A stretch of 64,000 bases of DNA. Source: Arthrobacter sp. HY1533. Its GTDB lineage: Bacteria > Actinomycetota > Actinomycetes > Actinomycetales > Micrococcaceae. Position 1 is the stretch's first letter; every line of letters begins with the position of its first letter. Where the stretch lies: NCBI RefSeq assembly GCF_027568515.1, contig NZ_JANKZF010000020.1, positions 1 to 64,000 on the forward strand. The letters run 5' to 3'. Both the position numbers and the translations under genes were made by a program. The notes beneath the pieces are model-generated. The model was not told the origin of the DNA, searched no databases, and worked only from the letters and a program-made list of their open reading frames with translations. Shown piece by piece: positions 18,136 to 27,617 of this stretch.

Positions 18136-18396
18136 TTAGAGGGCGTTAACCTTCTTGGAGATGGCCGACTTGCGGTTGGCAGCGTTGTTGGCGTGCAGGA
18201 CGCCCTTGCTGACAGCCTTGTCCAGCTTGCGGCCGGCATTCACCAGTGCTGCCACAGCTGCATCCTTGTCGCCTGCGGCCACTGCCGTGTTTACTGCACG
18301 GACAGCAGTCTTGACGCCTGAACGGACGGAAAGGTTGCGTACGCGAGCCTTTTCGTTGGTCAGGATGCGCTTCTTCTGGGACTTGATATTAGCCAC
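18136..18396 (-). CDS. rpsT: 30S ribosomal protein bS20
   Basis: 86 residues, the usual length, with GTG start at 18396 and AAGAGAG about 9 nt upstream. The sequence [20 protein letters not shown] and the lysine/alanine-rich helices are typical of bS20, which binds 16S rRNA helices 9 and 44 early in 30S assembly. The frame stays open upstream to 18531, but that part has no family similarity. A 9-bp inverted repeat in the upstream region (18443-18502) is a candidate leader structure. Confidence 0.97.
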   Translation of the reverse strand: MANIKSQKKRILTNEKARVRNLSVRSGVKTAVRAVNTAVAAGDKDAAVAALVNAGRKLDKAVSKGVLHANNAANRKSAISKKVNAL

Positions 18397-18442
18397 GTTG
18401 TATAACTCTCTTTTGATACGTAAATTCGGTCGTAGAGGGCGT

Positions 18443-18502
18443 AGCTTGGCCGTCGACAGCGGCGTGGGGATGCTCGAATTATGGTGAACGTCTGGCCAAG
18501 CT
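18443..18502 (-). promoter_or_regulatory. Inverted repeat in the presumed rpsT 5' UTR
   Basis: AGCTTGGCC (18443-18451) and GGCCAAGCT (18494-18502) are perfect complements with 42 nt between them. A TAAACT box on the minus strand at 18542-18547 would put the RNA start upstream of it. S20 is autoregulated in Escherichia coli, but a link here is inference. Confidence 0.35.
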
Positions 18503-18575
18503 GTTGCATCCGCCGACCTGCACGGATACACACAAGGATCAAGTTTACCAGATCAGGGCGCGGGCACCCCAAAAA

Positions 18576-19151
18576 TCACTTCCAGCCGTGTCGGCTTCTC
18601 AACCCCGTCGCCACGGAGGCAAAACGCCTCGCATCCAGCACCGAACCCTCGCGGCGCATGTCGGCCGGGTTGACCTGCAGGATCCGGTCCAGTTTCACCT
18701 CGCTGGGACGTCCCTGCCGGTCCCAGGGGCCCGTGCCAATGTCCACGTAGTCGTTGTCGCCGCGCCGGTCGTTGCTGTGGTCCTTGCTCGTGAGCATGAG
18801 CGCCAGCAGGCGCTTGCCCGAGCGCCCCACAATGAGGACGGGGCGGTCCTTGCCCTGGCTGTAGTCCTCCTCGTAGGGAACCCAGGTCCACACAATCTCA
18901 CCGGGGTCTGCGACGCCGTCGGGCCTGGGTGAGTAGGCCACGGTGGAGGTGCCCGTGAAGTCGCCCGGGTATGGAGCGCTGAGCCCCGTGACGGGGCCGT
19001 TCGACGTCGGACGCGTACCTGGGCGCGACGCCGGGCGCGACTGCGTGCCTGTGCCTGGCCTGCCCTTGGGCGGGGCGGACTTGCCCGGGTTGAACAATGC
19101 CCCTGCCAGGGAACGCAGCAGGCCGAAAATACGCTCGGATGTGGAAGCCAT
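18576..19151 (-). CDS. PemK/MazF-like protein with N-terminal extension
   Basis: 191 residues. The C-terminal about 115 residues match the PemK/MazF fold: PGEIVWTWVPYEEDYSQGKDRPVLIV, the basic SGKRLLALMLTSKDH strand, and VDIGTGPWD...PSEVKLDRILQVNP. The N-terminal 75 residues are Pro/Ser/Thr-rich and not toxin-like. Classical MazF endoribonucleases are about 110 residues and sit beside an antitoxin gene. No antitoxin ORF is present on either side, so this is more likely a conserved solitary member of the fold than an active addiction module. It lies between rpsT and lepA. A TACCCT box 7 nt before the ATG suggests leaderless transcription. Confidence 0.82.
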   Translation of the reverse strand: MASTSERIFGLLRSLAGALFNPGKSAPPKGRPGTGTQSRPASRPGTRPTSNGPVTGLSAPYPGDFTGTSTVAYSPRPDGVADPGEIVWTWVPYEEDYSQGKDRPVLIVGRSGKRLLALMLTSKDHSNDRRGDNDYVDIGTGPWDRQGRPSEVKLDRILQVNPADMRREGSVLDARRFASVATGLRSRHGWK

Positions 19152-19158
19152 GGTTTAC

Positions 19159-19164
19159 AGGGTA
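19159..19164 (-). promoter_or_regulatory. -10 box of a probable leaderless promoter (PemK-like gene)
   Basis: TACCCT on the minus strand lies 7 nt before the ATG at 19151, with no ribosome-binding site. Confidence 0.45.
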
Positions 19165-19354
19165 GCGAACGGAGCGGACATTTCCCGTGCGGGCCGCCAC
19201 GGCCATGGCTGCGGGTCGCCAACCACCGTGCCTTGCCCCGGCATGCCAGTTCTGTGCCAGCACCCAAACGTGGGAGACTTGTTGGCAATGAGTGTCCTTA
19301 GCGTGCATGCGCGACGGCGCAACGTCCATGCCCGTGCAACAGTAAGGAACCCCA

Positions 19355-21211
19355 GTGTCACCCATGGCCCGCACCGCACCGGTGCCCGCCGCGACCGATC
19401 CGGCGATCATCAGGAACTTCTGCATCATCGCCCACATCGACCACGGCAAGTCCACCCTGGCCGACCGGATGCTCCAGCTGACGGGTGTGGTCCAGCAGCG
19501 CGACATGAAGGCCCAGTACCTTGACCGCATGGACATTGAGCGTGAGCGCGGCATCACGATCAAGTCCCAGGCAGTGCGCATCCCGTGGGAAGTCGACGGC
19601 ACCTCATACTGCCTGAACATGATCGACACCCCGGGCCACGTTGACTTCACCTACGAGGTTTCACGCTCCCTGGCAGCCTGCGAAGGCGCCATCCTGCTGG
19701 TGGACGCCGCGCAGGGCATTGAGGCCCAGACCCTGGCCAACCTGTACCTGGCCATGGAGAACAACCTCACGATCATTCCGGTCCTGAACAAGATCGACCT
19801 TCCGGCCGCCCAGCCCGAGAAGTACGCCGCTGAACTTGCCAACCTGATCGGTGGCAAGCCTGAAGACGTGCTGATGGTTTCGGGCAAGACCGGCGCCGGC
19901 GTCGAGGAACTCCTGGACCAGATCGTGCGCGAACTGCCGGCACCCGTCGGCGACCCCGACGCCCCTGCCCGCGCCATGATCTTCGACTCCGTCTACGACA
20001 CCTACCGCGGCGTGGTCACCTACGTCCGTGTCATCGACGGCAGCCTGAGCCCGCGCGAGAAGATCCAGATGATGTCCACCCGGGCAACGCACGAACTTCT
20101 GGAAATCGGTGTCAGCTCCCCGGAGCCCAAGCCTTCCAAGGGCCTGGGCGTGGGTGAGGTTGGTTACTTGATCACGGGTGTGAAGGATGTGCGCCTGTCA
20201 AAGGTCGGCGACACCGTCACCACCTTCAACAAGCCCGCCACCGAGGCGCTTGCCGGCTACCACGACGCCAAGCCCATGGTCTTCTCCGGCCTGTACCCCA
20301 TGGACGGCACCGACTACCCGGTGCTGCGTGATGCCCTCGAAAAGCTCATGCTCAACGACGCCGCCCTGGTCTACGAGCCGGAAACCTCCGCCGCCCTGGG
20401 CTTTGGCTTCCGCGTGGGCTTCCTGGGCCTGCTGCACCTGGAAATCACCCGTGAGCGCCTGGAGCGCGAGCACAACCTGGACCTGATCTCCACGGCCCCC
20501 AACGTGGAGTACGAGGTCACGCTGGAGGACAAGAAGGTTGTCCACGTGACCAACCCCAGCGAATACCCCTCGGGCAAGATCGCCGAAGTACGTGAACCCA
20601 TGGTTGCCGCCACCATCCTGGCCCCCACCGAATTTGTTGGCGCCATCATGGAGCTGTGCCAGACCCGGCGCGGCATCCTCGGCGGCATGGACTACCTCTC
20701 CGAGGACCGGGTGGAGATCCGCTACCGCCTGCCCCTGGCCGAGATTGTGTTCGACTTCTTCGACATCTTGAAGTCCAAGACCCGCGGTTACGGTTCGCTG
20801 GACTGGAAGGCCGACGGCGACCAGGTCGCCGACCTGGTCAAGGTCGACATCCTGCTCCAGGGCGAGCAGGTTGACGCTTTCAGCGCCATCACGCACCGCG
20901 ACAAGGCTTACGCCTACGGTGTCATGATGACCGGCAAGCTGCGCGAGCTCATTCCCCGCCAGCAGTTCGAGGTGCCCATCCAGGCCGCCATCGGTGCCCG
21001 CATCATTGCCCGCGAAAGCATTCGCGCCATCCGCAAGGACGTCCTGGCCAAGTGCTACGGCGGCGACATCTCCCGCAAGCGCAAGCTGCTGGAGAAGCAG
21101 AAGGAAGGCAAGAAGCGCATGAAGATGGTGGGCCGCGTTGAGGTCCCGCAGGAAGCGTTCATTGCGGCGCTGACAACCGCGGAAGCGCCCAAGGACAAGT
21201 CCAAGAAGTGA
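19355..21211 (+). CDS. lepA: Elongation factor 4 (LepA)
   Basis: 618 residues from GTG 19355 with AAGGA 6-7 nt upstream. The GTPase motifs AHIDHGKST (G1, near 26-34), RGITIK (G2), DTPGH (G3) and NKID (G4) are intact, followed by EF-G-like domains II, III and V and the LepA-specific C-terminal domain ([36 protein letters not shown]). EF4 acts on ribosomes, by back-translocation or an initiation role. The stop overlaps the hemW start (GTGA), so the two are co-translated. Confidence 0.97.
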   Translation: MSPMARTAPVPAATDPAIIRNFCIIAHIDHGKSTLADRMLQLTGVVQQRDMKAQYLDRMDIERERGITIKSQAVRIPWEVDGTSYCLNMIDTPGHVDFTYEVSRSLAACEGAILLVDAAQGIEAQTLANLYLAMENNLTIIPVLNKIDLPAAQPEKYAAELANLIGGKPEDVLMVSGKTGAGVEELLDQIVRELPAPVGDPDAPARAMIFDSVYDTYRGVVTYVRVIDGSLSPREKIQMMSTRATHELLEIGVSSPEPKPSKGLGVGEVGYLITGVKDVRLSKVGDTVTTFNKPATEALAGYHDAKPMVFSGLYPMDGTDYPVLRDALEKLMLNDAALVYEPETSAALGFGFRVGFLGLLHLEITRERLEREHNLDLISTAPNVEYEVTLEDKKVVHVTNPSEYPSGKIAEVREPMVAATILAPTEFVGAIMELCQTRRGILGGMDYLSEDRVEIRYRLPLAEIVFDFFDILKSKTRGYGSLDWKADGDQVADLVKVDILLQGEQVDAFSAITHRDKAYAYGVMMTGKLRELIPRQQFEVPIQAAIGARIIARESIRAIRKDVLAKCYGGDISRKRKLLEKQKEGKKRMKMVGRVEVPQEAFIAALTTAEAPKDKSKK

Positions 21212-22437
21212 CACCCTCCGCTCTTCCCCTTGGCGACCCGGCCCCGGCCGACGGCATCCTGCCTGCGCAGGCTGCCGTCGGTGCGGGGTCGCGCAAGTTC
21301 AGCCTGTATGCGCACATTCCGTTTTGCGCCGTGCGCTGCGGCTACTGCGACTTCAACACCTACACAGCCACCGAGCTGGGCGGCGGGGCATCCCAGGATG
21401 CCTACGCCGAAACAGCCGTGCGCGAGGTCGAGTTCGCCGCCCGTGCCATGGAAGCCTCCGGCCTGCCCGCGCGCAAGCTCAGCACTGTCTTCTTCGGCGG
21501 CGGCACGCCCACGCTGCTGCCCGCCGGCGACCTCACCCGCATCCTGGGTGCCGCCGTCGGGCTTTGGGGGATTGAGCCAGGCGCCGAGGTCACCACCGAG
21601 GCCAACCCGGACTCCGTCACGCGCGAGTCGCTGCAGGAATTGAAGGACGGCGGCTTCACCCGCGTCTCCTTCGGCATGCAATCGGCCGTGCCGCACGTAC
21701 TCAAGGTCCTGGACCGCACCCACAACCCCGAAAAGGTGCCCCAGGCCGTGGCCTGGGCGCGCGAGGCCGGGCTGAACGTGAGCGTGGACTTGATCTACGG
21801 CACCCCGGGGGAGTCAATCGCGGACTGGGAGACGTCCGTGCGGACGGCACTGGGCTACGAGCCGGACCACATCTCCGCCTACTCGCTCATTGTCGAGGAG
21901 GGAACCAAGCTGGCAGCACAGATCCGCCGCGGCCAGGTGCCCAACATTGACGACGACGACCACGCCACCAAATACGAACTGGCGGACAGGCTGTTCGCCG
22001 AGGCCGGGCTGTCCTGGTACGAGGTCAGCAACTGGTCGCGCACCCCGGAAGATGCCAGCCGGCACAACCTGGCCTACTGGCGCGGGGACGACTGGTGGGG
22101 CATCGGCCCCGGCGCGCACTCGCACATGGGCGGCGTGCGCTGGTGGAACGTCAAGCACCCCACGGCCTACGCCAACCGGCTGGACAAGGGCGAATCGCCT
22201 GCCGCGGGGCGCGAAACACTCGATGCCCAGACCCGGGAGCTGGAACGCATCATGCTGACCTCGCGCCTTGCCGAGGGGCTGGCCATCGACACCCTGGAAC
22301 CGGGTGCCCGCAAGGCCGTTGCCGGGCTCATTGCACAGGAGCTCGTTGACCCGGTCAAGGCCTTTGCCGGCACCCTGGTGCTCACGCTCAAGGGCCGCCT
22401 GCTGGGCGACGCCGTGACTCGGGCGCTACTGGATTAA
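21208..22437 (+). CDS. hemW: Radical SAM heme chaperone HemW (coproporphyrinogen III oxidase-like)
   Basis: 409 residues, GTG start overlapping the lepA stop. The radical-SAM cluster motif is in [12 protein letters not shown] (cysteines near 41, 45 and 48, C-x3-C-x2-C), followed by the SAM-binding [10 protein letters not shown]. The C-terminal HemW domain ([12 protein letters not shown]-like) is present. HemN-type oxidases have an extra cysteine after the cluster (CxxxCxxCxC). Here that position is Asp-Phe, which points to HemW, a heme-trafficking protein, rather than a true oxidase. lepA-hemW adjacency is common in bacteria. Confidence 0.92.
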   Translation: MTPSALPLGDPAPADGILPAQAAVGAGSRKFSLYAHIPFCAVRCGYCDFNTYTATELGGGASQDAYAETAVREVEFAARAMEASGLPARKLSTVFFGGGTPTLLPAGDLTRILGAAVGLWGIEPGAEVTTEANPDSVTRESLQELKDGGFTRVSFGMQSAVPHVLKVLDRTHNPEKVPQAVAWAREAGLNVSVDLIYGTPGESIADWETSVRTALGYEPDHISAYSLIVEEGTKLAAQIRRGQVPNIDDDDHATKYELADRLFAEAGLSWYEVSNWSRTPEDASRHNLAYWRGDDWWGIGPGAHSHMGGVRWWNVKHPTAYANRLDKGESPAAGRETLDAQTRELERIMLTSRLAEGLAIDTLEPGARKAVAGLIAQELVDPVKAFAGTLVLTLKGRLLGDAVTRALLD

Positions 22438-22443
22438 GCGATG

Positions 22444-22473
22444 AACGGGGGCGGCATAATTGCCGCCCCCGTT
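22444..22473 (+). terminator. Terminator after hemW
   Basis: A perfect 13-bp stem (22444-22456 with 22461-22473, TAAT loop) is followed by TGCG. It separates hemW from the convergent DUF4870 gene. Confidence 0.8.
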
Positions 22474-22499
22474 TGCGTGCGCTCCGCGCAGCTCAATGC

Positions 22500-22886
22500 C
22501 TACTTGATCAGGCGCAGGTTCAGGGCGTAGCGGTACGGCTGGCCGCGGTTGACGCGCACGGCGGCAATGACGGAGAAGACCGTCAGGAAGGCCCAGAGCA
22601 GCAGGGCCAGCAGCGAGAACATGGTGCCGACCCCGGGGGCGATGAACGCGAAGATCGCGGCCAGGATGTTCAGCGCCACGGCAACCACCGTGGGCGGCAG
22701 GGTGAAGTTCAGGGCCTCGAGGGACTCCTGGGCCGTGAATCGGCCGCGCGGGCCCATCACCTTGTAGATCACCAGTGAGGGGATGCAGCCGAGGATTCCG
22801 CCACAATGCGCAATGAATGCCCACTGCTTGTCCTCGGACGGGGTGAGCGGGGGCTGGGATGCGCCCTGGTTTACCGGAGAACTCAC
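22500..22886 (-). CDS. DUF4870-type small membrane protein
   Basis: 128 residues from GTG 22886, with GAAAGG about 9 nt upstream. A TTG further upstream (22907) is less likely. The short polar N-terminus (SSPVNQGASQPPLTPSEDKQ) is followed by three hydrophobic segments around 20-45, 60-85 and 90-115. The motif GPRGRFTAQESLEALNF before the second segment is typical of the DUF4870/Tic20-like family. The function is unknown. It is predicted to lie in the cytoplasmic membrane, is convergent with hemW, and shows no link to its neighbours. Confidence 0.8.
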   Translation of the reverse strand: MSSPVNQGASQPPLTPSEDKQWAFIAHCGGILGCIPSLVIYKVMGPRGRFTAQESLEALNFTLPPTVVAVALNILAAIFAFIAPGVGTMFSLLALLLWAFLTVFSVIAAVRVNRGQPYRYALNLRLIK

Positions 22887-22942
22887 TGTGATATGGCCTT
22901 TCAACAAGCGGGACTGCGGGACACGCTGCTGCAGCCCCGCTT

Positions 22943-23791
22943 CTAGGATACGGGGGCCGTGAGGAAATCAATGACCTCTTCGACACGCCCCAGCAGCGAA
23001 GGCTCCAGGTCCGAGTAGGAATTGACCCGCGAAAGCAGCCGCTGCCAGCCAAGCCCAATGTCCTCCGCCGTGGTGTGTGGCCAGCCGAATGCCTTCAGGA
23101 TTCCCAGCTTCCACTCCATGGATCGGGGCACCACCGGCCAGGCCGGAATGCCCAGGGTGGCGGGCTTGATGGCCTGCCACACATCCACGTAGGGGTGTCC
23201 CACCACCAGGACATGCCCCCGCACGCCGGGCGTGTTCATGAGATTCGCCACAATGCGCGTTTCCTTCGAGCCCGGCACCAGGTGGTCCACCAGGATGCCC
23301 AGGCGCCGGCTGGGGCCGGGGGAGAAATCGGCCACGGCGGCGGCGAGGTCGTCAATGCCCCGCAGCGGTTCCACCACGATGCCCTCCACACGGAGGTCGT
23401 CTCCCCAGACCTTCTCGACGAGCTCGGCGTCGTGCTTGCCCTCAACCCAGATGCGGCTGGCCTTGGCCACCCTGGCCCTGGCGCCCTCGACCTTCACGGA
23501 ACCGGAGGCGGTGCGGGTGGACTTTTTGGCCGCGGCCACGGTGGGCGCCACGAGCTCCACGGGTTCGCCCTCCAGCAGGAAACCGAAGCCCAGCGGGAAC
23601 GCCCGCACCTTGTCCCGGCGGTCGGCCAGTTCCACAATGTGCATGCCGCCGGACTTTTCCAAGCGGACAATTGCCCCCACCCAGCCAGTCTGGACGTCTT
23701 CGACCACCAGGCCCGTCCGGGCCTCGACCTTGCGCAGGACCCGCGGGGCCGGCGCGCTGAGGTCCGCAGGTCCCCATTGGCTGTAGTGCAC
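22943..23791 (-). CDS. DUF3097 family protein
   Basis: 282 residues from GTG 23791 with GAGGG about 7 nt upstream. The longer frame to 24037 crosses the CIRCE-hrcA promoter and is not coding. It has a small N-terminal SH3-like region (EARTGLVVEDVQTGWVGAIVRLEK) and a larger domain with a Toprim-like look: IWVEGKHDAELVEKVWGDDL (Glu-Gly-x-x-Asp) and GILVDHLVPGSKE. Toprim folds bind Mg2+ in primases and nucleases, so a nucleic-acid role is possible but unproven. This family is largely actinobacterial and of unknown function. It diverges from hrcA. Confidence 0.82.
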   Translation of the reverse strand: MHYSQWGPADLSAPAPRVLRKVEARTGLVVEDVQTGWVGAIVRLEKSGGMHIVELADRRDKVRAFPLGFGFLLEGEPVELVAPTVAAAKKSTRTASGSVKVEGARARVAKASRIWVEGKHDAELVEKVWGDDLRVEGIVVEPLRGIDDLAAAVADFSPGPSRRLGILVDHLVPGSKETRIVANLMNTPGVRGHVLVVGHPYVDVWQAIKPATLGIPAWPVVPRSMEWKLGILKAFGWPHTTAEDIGLGWQRLLSRVNSYSDLEPSLLGRVEEVIDFLTAPVS

Positions 23792-23939
23792 GTGAAATCC
23801 CTCATTCTTTTGCGGCGGCAGGCAACGCTCTTGGCGAACGCAGCGTGGGTGAAAACCCATGGTAGCCGGTGCAGGGCCCGGAAACCGGGCATTTGCCCGG
23901 CAGGCCCGCCAAGCACGGGCGCGGGAAAAAGTAATAGAC

Positions 23940-23966
23940 TTAGCACTTGATTGGGTAGAGTGCCAA
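23940..23966. promoter_or_regulatory. CIRCE element (HrcA operator)
   Basis: TTAGCACTT-N9-GAGTGCCAA matches the CIRCE consensus TTAGCACTC-N9-GAGTGCTAA at 16 of 18 arm positions. It lies 33 nt before the hrcA start, so HrcA should repress its own hrcA-dnaJ operon until heat shock. Confidence 0.9.
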
Positions 23967-23999
23967 TGATTTTCAGGGCCATTGAAGGAGGTGCCGGGC

Positions 24000-25013
24000 A
24001 TGAGTGAACCGCGGAAGCTTGAGGTTCTTCGGGCCATAGTTGAAGACTATGTGCACACGCGTGAACCTGTCGGCTCCAAGGCCCTGGTGGAGCGGCACCA
24101 CCTGGGCGTCTCCAGTGCCACGATCCGCAACGACATGGCAGCCCTGGAGGAAGAGGGGCTCATTGCGGCCCCGCACACCAGCTCCGGGCGGATCCCCACC
24201 GACAAGGGCTACAGGCTCTTCGTTGACCAGCTGTCCAGCGTGAAGCCACTGTCCGCGGCCGAACGGCGTGCCATTTCCGTCCTGCTGGAGGGCTCCACCA
24301 ACCTGGACGACGTCCTGGAACGCACGGTCCGCGCCCTGGCCCACCTGACCAACCAGGTGGCCGTGGTGCAGTATCCGCGTTCGGCCACGGCCACTGTGCG
24401 CCACATTGAGTTTGTCTCCCTCGCCGCACGCCAGGTCCTGGTGGTGCTGATCCTTGCCTCGGGCAAGGTGGAGCAGACGGTGATCGACATTGGGGCCTCC
24501 GTGGACGACGCCGCCCTTGCAGGCCTGCGCCAGGTGTTCCTGGCCGGGATCAGCGGGCTGGCCGTGTCGCAGCTGGCCGAGGCCGCAGCCGGCCTGCCGG
24601 CCACGGTGCCGCCGGATGTGCAGGGCCCCGCGGCGCGGCTGGCCCAGGGCCTGGCCCTGCTGGCGCGGCATGCCCGGGACGACCGGATAGTCATGGCGGG
24701 CACGGCCAACCTGGCCCGCTCCAACAACGACTTCCCGCTCAGCATCGGACCCGTCCTGGATGCCCTGGAGGAACAGGTGGTGCTGCTGCGCCTCCTGGAG
24801 GCCATGGCGCAGGACTCCCTGGGGATGGCAGTCGTCATCGGCCGCGAAAACCCCCACGACTCCCTGTCCGAGGCCTCCGTCGTGGCCACCAGCTATGGCC
24901 CCGGCGAGACCGCCAAGCTCGGGGTTGTCGGCCCCACCCGGATGGACTACCCCAACACCATGTCCAGCGTGCGCGCAGTGGCGCAGTACCTGTCCCGAAT
25001 TTTGGCCGGCTGA
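24000..25013 (+). CDS. hrcA: Heat-inducible transcription repressor HrcA
   Basis: 337 residues, ATG 24000 with AAGGAGG 8 nt upstream. It has an N-terminal winged helix (about 5-75: [62 protein letters not shown]) and a C-terminal HrcA domain. HrcA binds CIRCE as a dimer and is folded by GroEL, so chaperone shortage relieves repression. A CIRCE element sits just upstream, and dnaJ follows 34 nt downstream. Confidence 0.97.
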   Translation: MSEPRKLEVLRAIVEDYVHTREPVGSKALVERHHLGVSSATIRNDMAALEEEGLIAAPHTSSGRIPTDKGYRLFVDQLSSVKPLSAAERRAISVLLEGSTNLDDVLERTVRALAHLTNQVAVVQYPRSATATVRHIEFVSLAARQVLVVLILASGKVEQTVIDIGASVDDAALAGLRQVFLAGISGLAVSQLAEAAAGLPATVPPDVQGPAARLAQGLALLARHARDDRIVMAGTANLARSNNDFPLSIGPVLDALEEQVVLLRLLEAMAQDSLGMAVVIGRENPHDSLSEASVVATSYGPGETAKLGVVGPTRMDYPNTMSSVRAVAQYLSRILAG

Positions 25014-25047
25014 CCGGCCGCCAGATCCACGTAAAGAGAGCAGCACT

Positions 25048-26184
25048 TTGAGCAACCACTACGACGCACTGGGCGTCTCCCGCGACGCAACGGCCGAGGA
25101 AATCAAGAAGGCCTACCGCAAGCTTGCCCGCAAGCTGCACCCGGACGTCAACGACGCCCCCGACGCGCAGGACCGCTTCAAGGCCGTCACGCACGCCTAC
25201 GAGGTGCTCTCGGACCCGCAGAAGCGCCGTGTCTACGACACCACCGGCAATGAAAACGGCAACGACAATGGCGGCGGCGGTGGCGGCTACGGCGGCGACG
25301 GCTTTGCCTTCCAGGACATCTTCGAGACGTTCTTCGGTGGCGGCGGGGGAGGCGGCGGCCGCGGCCCCGCATCGCGCACCCGGCGCGGCCAGGACGCACT
25401 CATCACCGTCCGAATCGAGCTGCGCGAGGCCGTGTTCGGCGTCAACAAGAAGCTGGAAATCGACACCGCCATTACGTGCCCCACGTGCGACGGCAGCTGC
25501 TGCCGCCCCGGCACCCACCCCACCACCTGCGATGTCTGCCACGGCAACGGCCAGATCCAGCGCCCCATGCGCTCCATCCTGGGCAACGTCATGACCATGG
25601 CCACCTGCAACTCCTGCCAGGGCTTTGGCACCATGATCGTGGACCCCTGCAACGAATGCATGGGCGAGGGCCGCGTGCGCAACCGCCGCTCACTGACCAT
25701 CAAGGTCCCGGCCGGCGTCAGCACCGGAACCCGCATCCAACTGGGCGGCCAGGGCGAGGCCGGCCCCGCCGGCGGACCTGCCGGCGACCTCTACGTTGAG
25801 ATGAAGGTCAACAACGACCCCGCATTCCTGCGCGAGGGCGACGACCTCCACGCCACGCTCAGCGTCCCCATGACGGCGGCCGCGCTCGGCACCGAGCTGA
25901 CCTTTGAAACCTTCGACGGCGAGCAGCCCATCAGCATCAAGCCGGGCACCCAGGCCGGCGAAGTGGTCAACCTGCGCAACCTCGGCGTGACGCACCTGCG
26001 GGGTGCCGGCCGTGGCGACCTGAAGGTCCACATCCACGTGGAGACCCCCACCAAGCCCGACGCCGAGCAGGAAGCCCTGCTCAAGCAGCTGGCCGCACTG
26101 CGCGGGGAGACGTTCAGCGAAGGCAAGCTCGTCACGAGCGGCGGCATGTTTGCCCGCCTCCGGGACAAGTTCGGCAGCTTCTAG
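25048..26184 (+). CDS. dnaJ: Chaperone DnaJ (zinc-finger type)
   Basis: 378 residues from TTG 25048 with an AGAGAG site upstream. It has a J domain at 1-68 with HPD near 31-33, a Gly/Asn-rich linker with poly-Gly runs (about 70-115), a zinc domain near 144-206 with four CxxC units, and a C-terminal client-binding domain. Three zinc units have the standard CxxCxGxG form (CHGNG, CQGFG, CMGEG). The first reads CPTCDGSC, where a Gly is replaced by Cys. DnaJ activates DnaK ATPase. In the hrcA operon it should be heat-inducible. No grpE or dnaK is here, so this is probably the second DnaJ of the genome. Confidence 0.95.
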   Translation: MSNHYDALGVSRDATAEEIKKAYRKLARKLHPDVNDAPDAQDRFKAVTHAYEVLSDPQKRRVYDTTGNENGNDNGGGGGGYGGDGFAFQDIFETFFGGGGGGGGRGPASRTRRGQDALITVRIELREAVFGVNKKLEIDTAITCPTCDGSCCRPGTHPTTCDVCHGNGQIQRPMRSILGNVMTMATCNSCQGFGTMIVDPCNECMGEGRVRNRRSLTIKVPAGVSTGTRIQLGGQGEAGPAGGPAGDLYVEMKVNNDPAFLREGDDLHATLSVPMTAAALGTELTFETFDGEQPISIKPGTQAGEVVNLRNLGVTHLRGAGRGDLKVHIHVETPTKPDAEQEALLKQLAALRGETFSEGKLVTSGGMFARLRDKFGSF

Positions 26185-26187
26185 GCC

Positions 26188-26964
26188 ATGAGCAACCCGG
26201 TCTTCTACGCCGCCACCGATCAGCTGGCCGGGCTCGTCCCGGGCGCGCACTTTTCCCTTGACGGGGCTGAAGGCCGCCATGCCACAACAGTCAAGCGCCT
26301 CTCCGAGGGTGAGCCGGTTGACGTGTGCGACGGCGGCGGGCTGCGCTTGGTCTGCTCCGTCGCCGGGGCCGGCAAGGGAGTCCTGGAGGTCGAGGTCGTT
26401 GAGGTGGTCCGGGAAGCCGCCCCCGCCGTGGCCCTGACACTTGTGCAGGCGCTGGCCAAGGGCGACCGGGACGAGTTGGCCATTGAAATGGCCACGGAAC
26501 TCGGGATCGACGCCGTGGTGCCGTGGCAGTCCGAACGCTCCATAGTCCGGTGGAAGATGGAGAAGGCACTCAAGGGCCCGGAGAAGTGGCGCCAGGTGGT
26601 GGCCGCGGCCGCCAAACAGGCCCGCCGTGCCACGATTCCCGGCGTCGGCGCCCTGGCGGCCGGGACGGCCGCCGTGTGCGAACGCATTGCAGCGGCCGAC
26701 CTCGCCCTCATCCTGCACGAGGACGCACACGATGCACTGGCCGTGGTAGCCCGCAACTGGCAGGCCACACAGCCCGCCAAGCCCGGACCGCTGGATGTGG
26801 TCATGATTGTGGGCCCCGAGGGCGGCATCAGCCCCGCCGAGGTGGACGCCTTCGTGGCGGCCGGCGCACGCATGGCCCTGCTGGGCCACCACGTGCTGCG
26901 CTCATCCACAGCCGGTCCCGCCGCCGTGGTCCTGTTGAACCAGGAGCTGGGCCGCTGGTCCTAG
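26188..26964 (+). CDS. rsmE: 16S rRNA (uracil-1498-N3)-methyltransferase
   Basis: 258 residues, ATG three bases after the dnaJ stop, so the same operon. The N-terminal PUA-like domain starts VFYAATDQLAGLVPGAHFSLDGAEGRHA. The C-terminal SPOUT knot shows VMIVGPEGGISPAEVDAF (about 207-224) and LLGHHVLRSSTAGPAAV, the SAM-binding trefoil loop. The enzyme methylates U1498 of 16S rRNA in the assembled 30S subunit. dnaJ-rsmE adjacency is common in bacteria. The usual downstream partners (phoH-ybeY) here follow after an inserted minus-strand segment. Confidence 0.95.
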   Translation: MSNPVFYAATDQLAGLVPGAHFSLDGAEGRHATTVKRLSEGEPVDVCDGGGLRLVCSVAGAGKGVLEVEVVEVVREAAPAVALTLVQALAKGDRDELAIEMATELGIDAVVPWQSERSIVRWKMEKALKGPEKWRQVVAAAAKQARRATIPGVGALAAGTAAVCERIAAADLALILHEDAHDALAVVARNWQATQPAKPGPLDVVMIVGPEGGISPAEVDAFVAAGARMALLGHHVLRSSTAGPAAVVLLNQELGRWS

Positions 26965-26979
26965 CCGCCCGCTGTGGCG

Positions 26980-26997
26980 TGAACCCGTGGGGGTTCA
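26980..26997. terminator. Short hairpin between convergent rsmE and DHFR-like gene
   Basis: TGAACCC (26980-26986) pairs with GGGTTCA (26991-26997). It overlaps the stop codon of the minus-strand gene and has no T-run, so it is a weak candidate. Confidence 0.35.
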
Positions 26998-27597
26998 ATG
27001 AAGCACGCGATACCGGATGTGCGTGGCTTCCGGGGAATCAATGACACGCATGACCTCCAGCTCAATGCGGGAGGGCAACACGTCGAAGAGCCGCCGGCCC
27101 CCGCCAAACAGCACGGGGACGTGGTGGATTTGCAACTCGTCCAGCACACCGGCCTCCAGTGCTCTTTGCGCGGTGTAGGCGCCATGCACCATGACGTCCC
27201 GGTCCCCGGCGGCGTTCTTGGCCTGTTCCATGGCACTGGCGATCCCGTCAGCCACATACGTCACCAGCGGGTAGTTTGCCACGGTTGGGCCCGGTGGTCG
27301 GTGGCTGGGCACAAAAATCGGGACGCCGTGGTGGTCGCCGCCCCAGTGGTCCACCTGCTCGACTGTGCGCCGGCCTGCGAGCACTGCCCCGGTGGCATTG
27401 CCCTCGTCGATGAAGTGGCTGTTCCAGCCGTCCTGCCGGACCGGACGCACGTTGGGGCCAGCCTCGCCGTCCGGGGGAAAGCCATACCATTCGTGCAGCC
27501 GCATGAAACCGTCACCGCCGGGATTGCCCGGTTCGTCACGGGGCCCGGCGATGTAGCCGTCCAGGGACATTGACATGTAGAGCACTGATGCCGACAC
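26995..27597 (-). CDS. Dihydrofolate reductase-like (RibD C-terminal domain) protein
   Basis: 200 residues from GTG 27597 with AGGAGG 5 nt upstream. The RibD_C/DHFR fold is shown by SASVLYMSMSLDGYIAGP, AVLAGRRTVEQVDHW, the NADPH-binding VMVHGAYTAQRALEAGVLDEL and IHHVPVLFGGGRRLFD. Relatives are stand-alone reductases of unknown substrate, not the folate enzyme or RibD. A 26-codon ORF lies just upstream in the same direction. It is convergent with rsmE and breaks the usual rsmE-phoH order. Confidence 0.85.
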   Translation of the reverse strand: MSASVLYMSMSLDGYIAGPRDEPGNPGGDGFMRLHEWYGFPPDGEAGPNVRPVRQDGWNSHFIDEGNATGAVLAGRRTVEQVDHWGGDHHGVPIFVPSHRPPGPTVANYPLVTYVADGIASAMEQAKNAAGDRDVMVHGAYTAQRALEAGVLDELQIHHVPVLFGGGRRLFDVLPSRIELEVMRVIDSPEATHIRYRVLH

Positions 27598-27617
27598 GGT
27601 GACCTCCTGGGCCGTGG

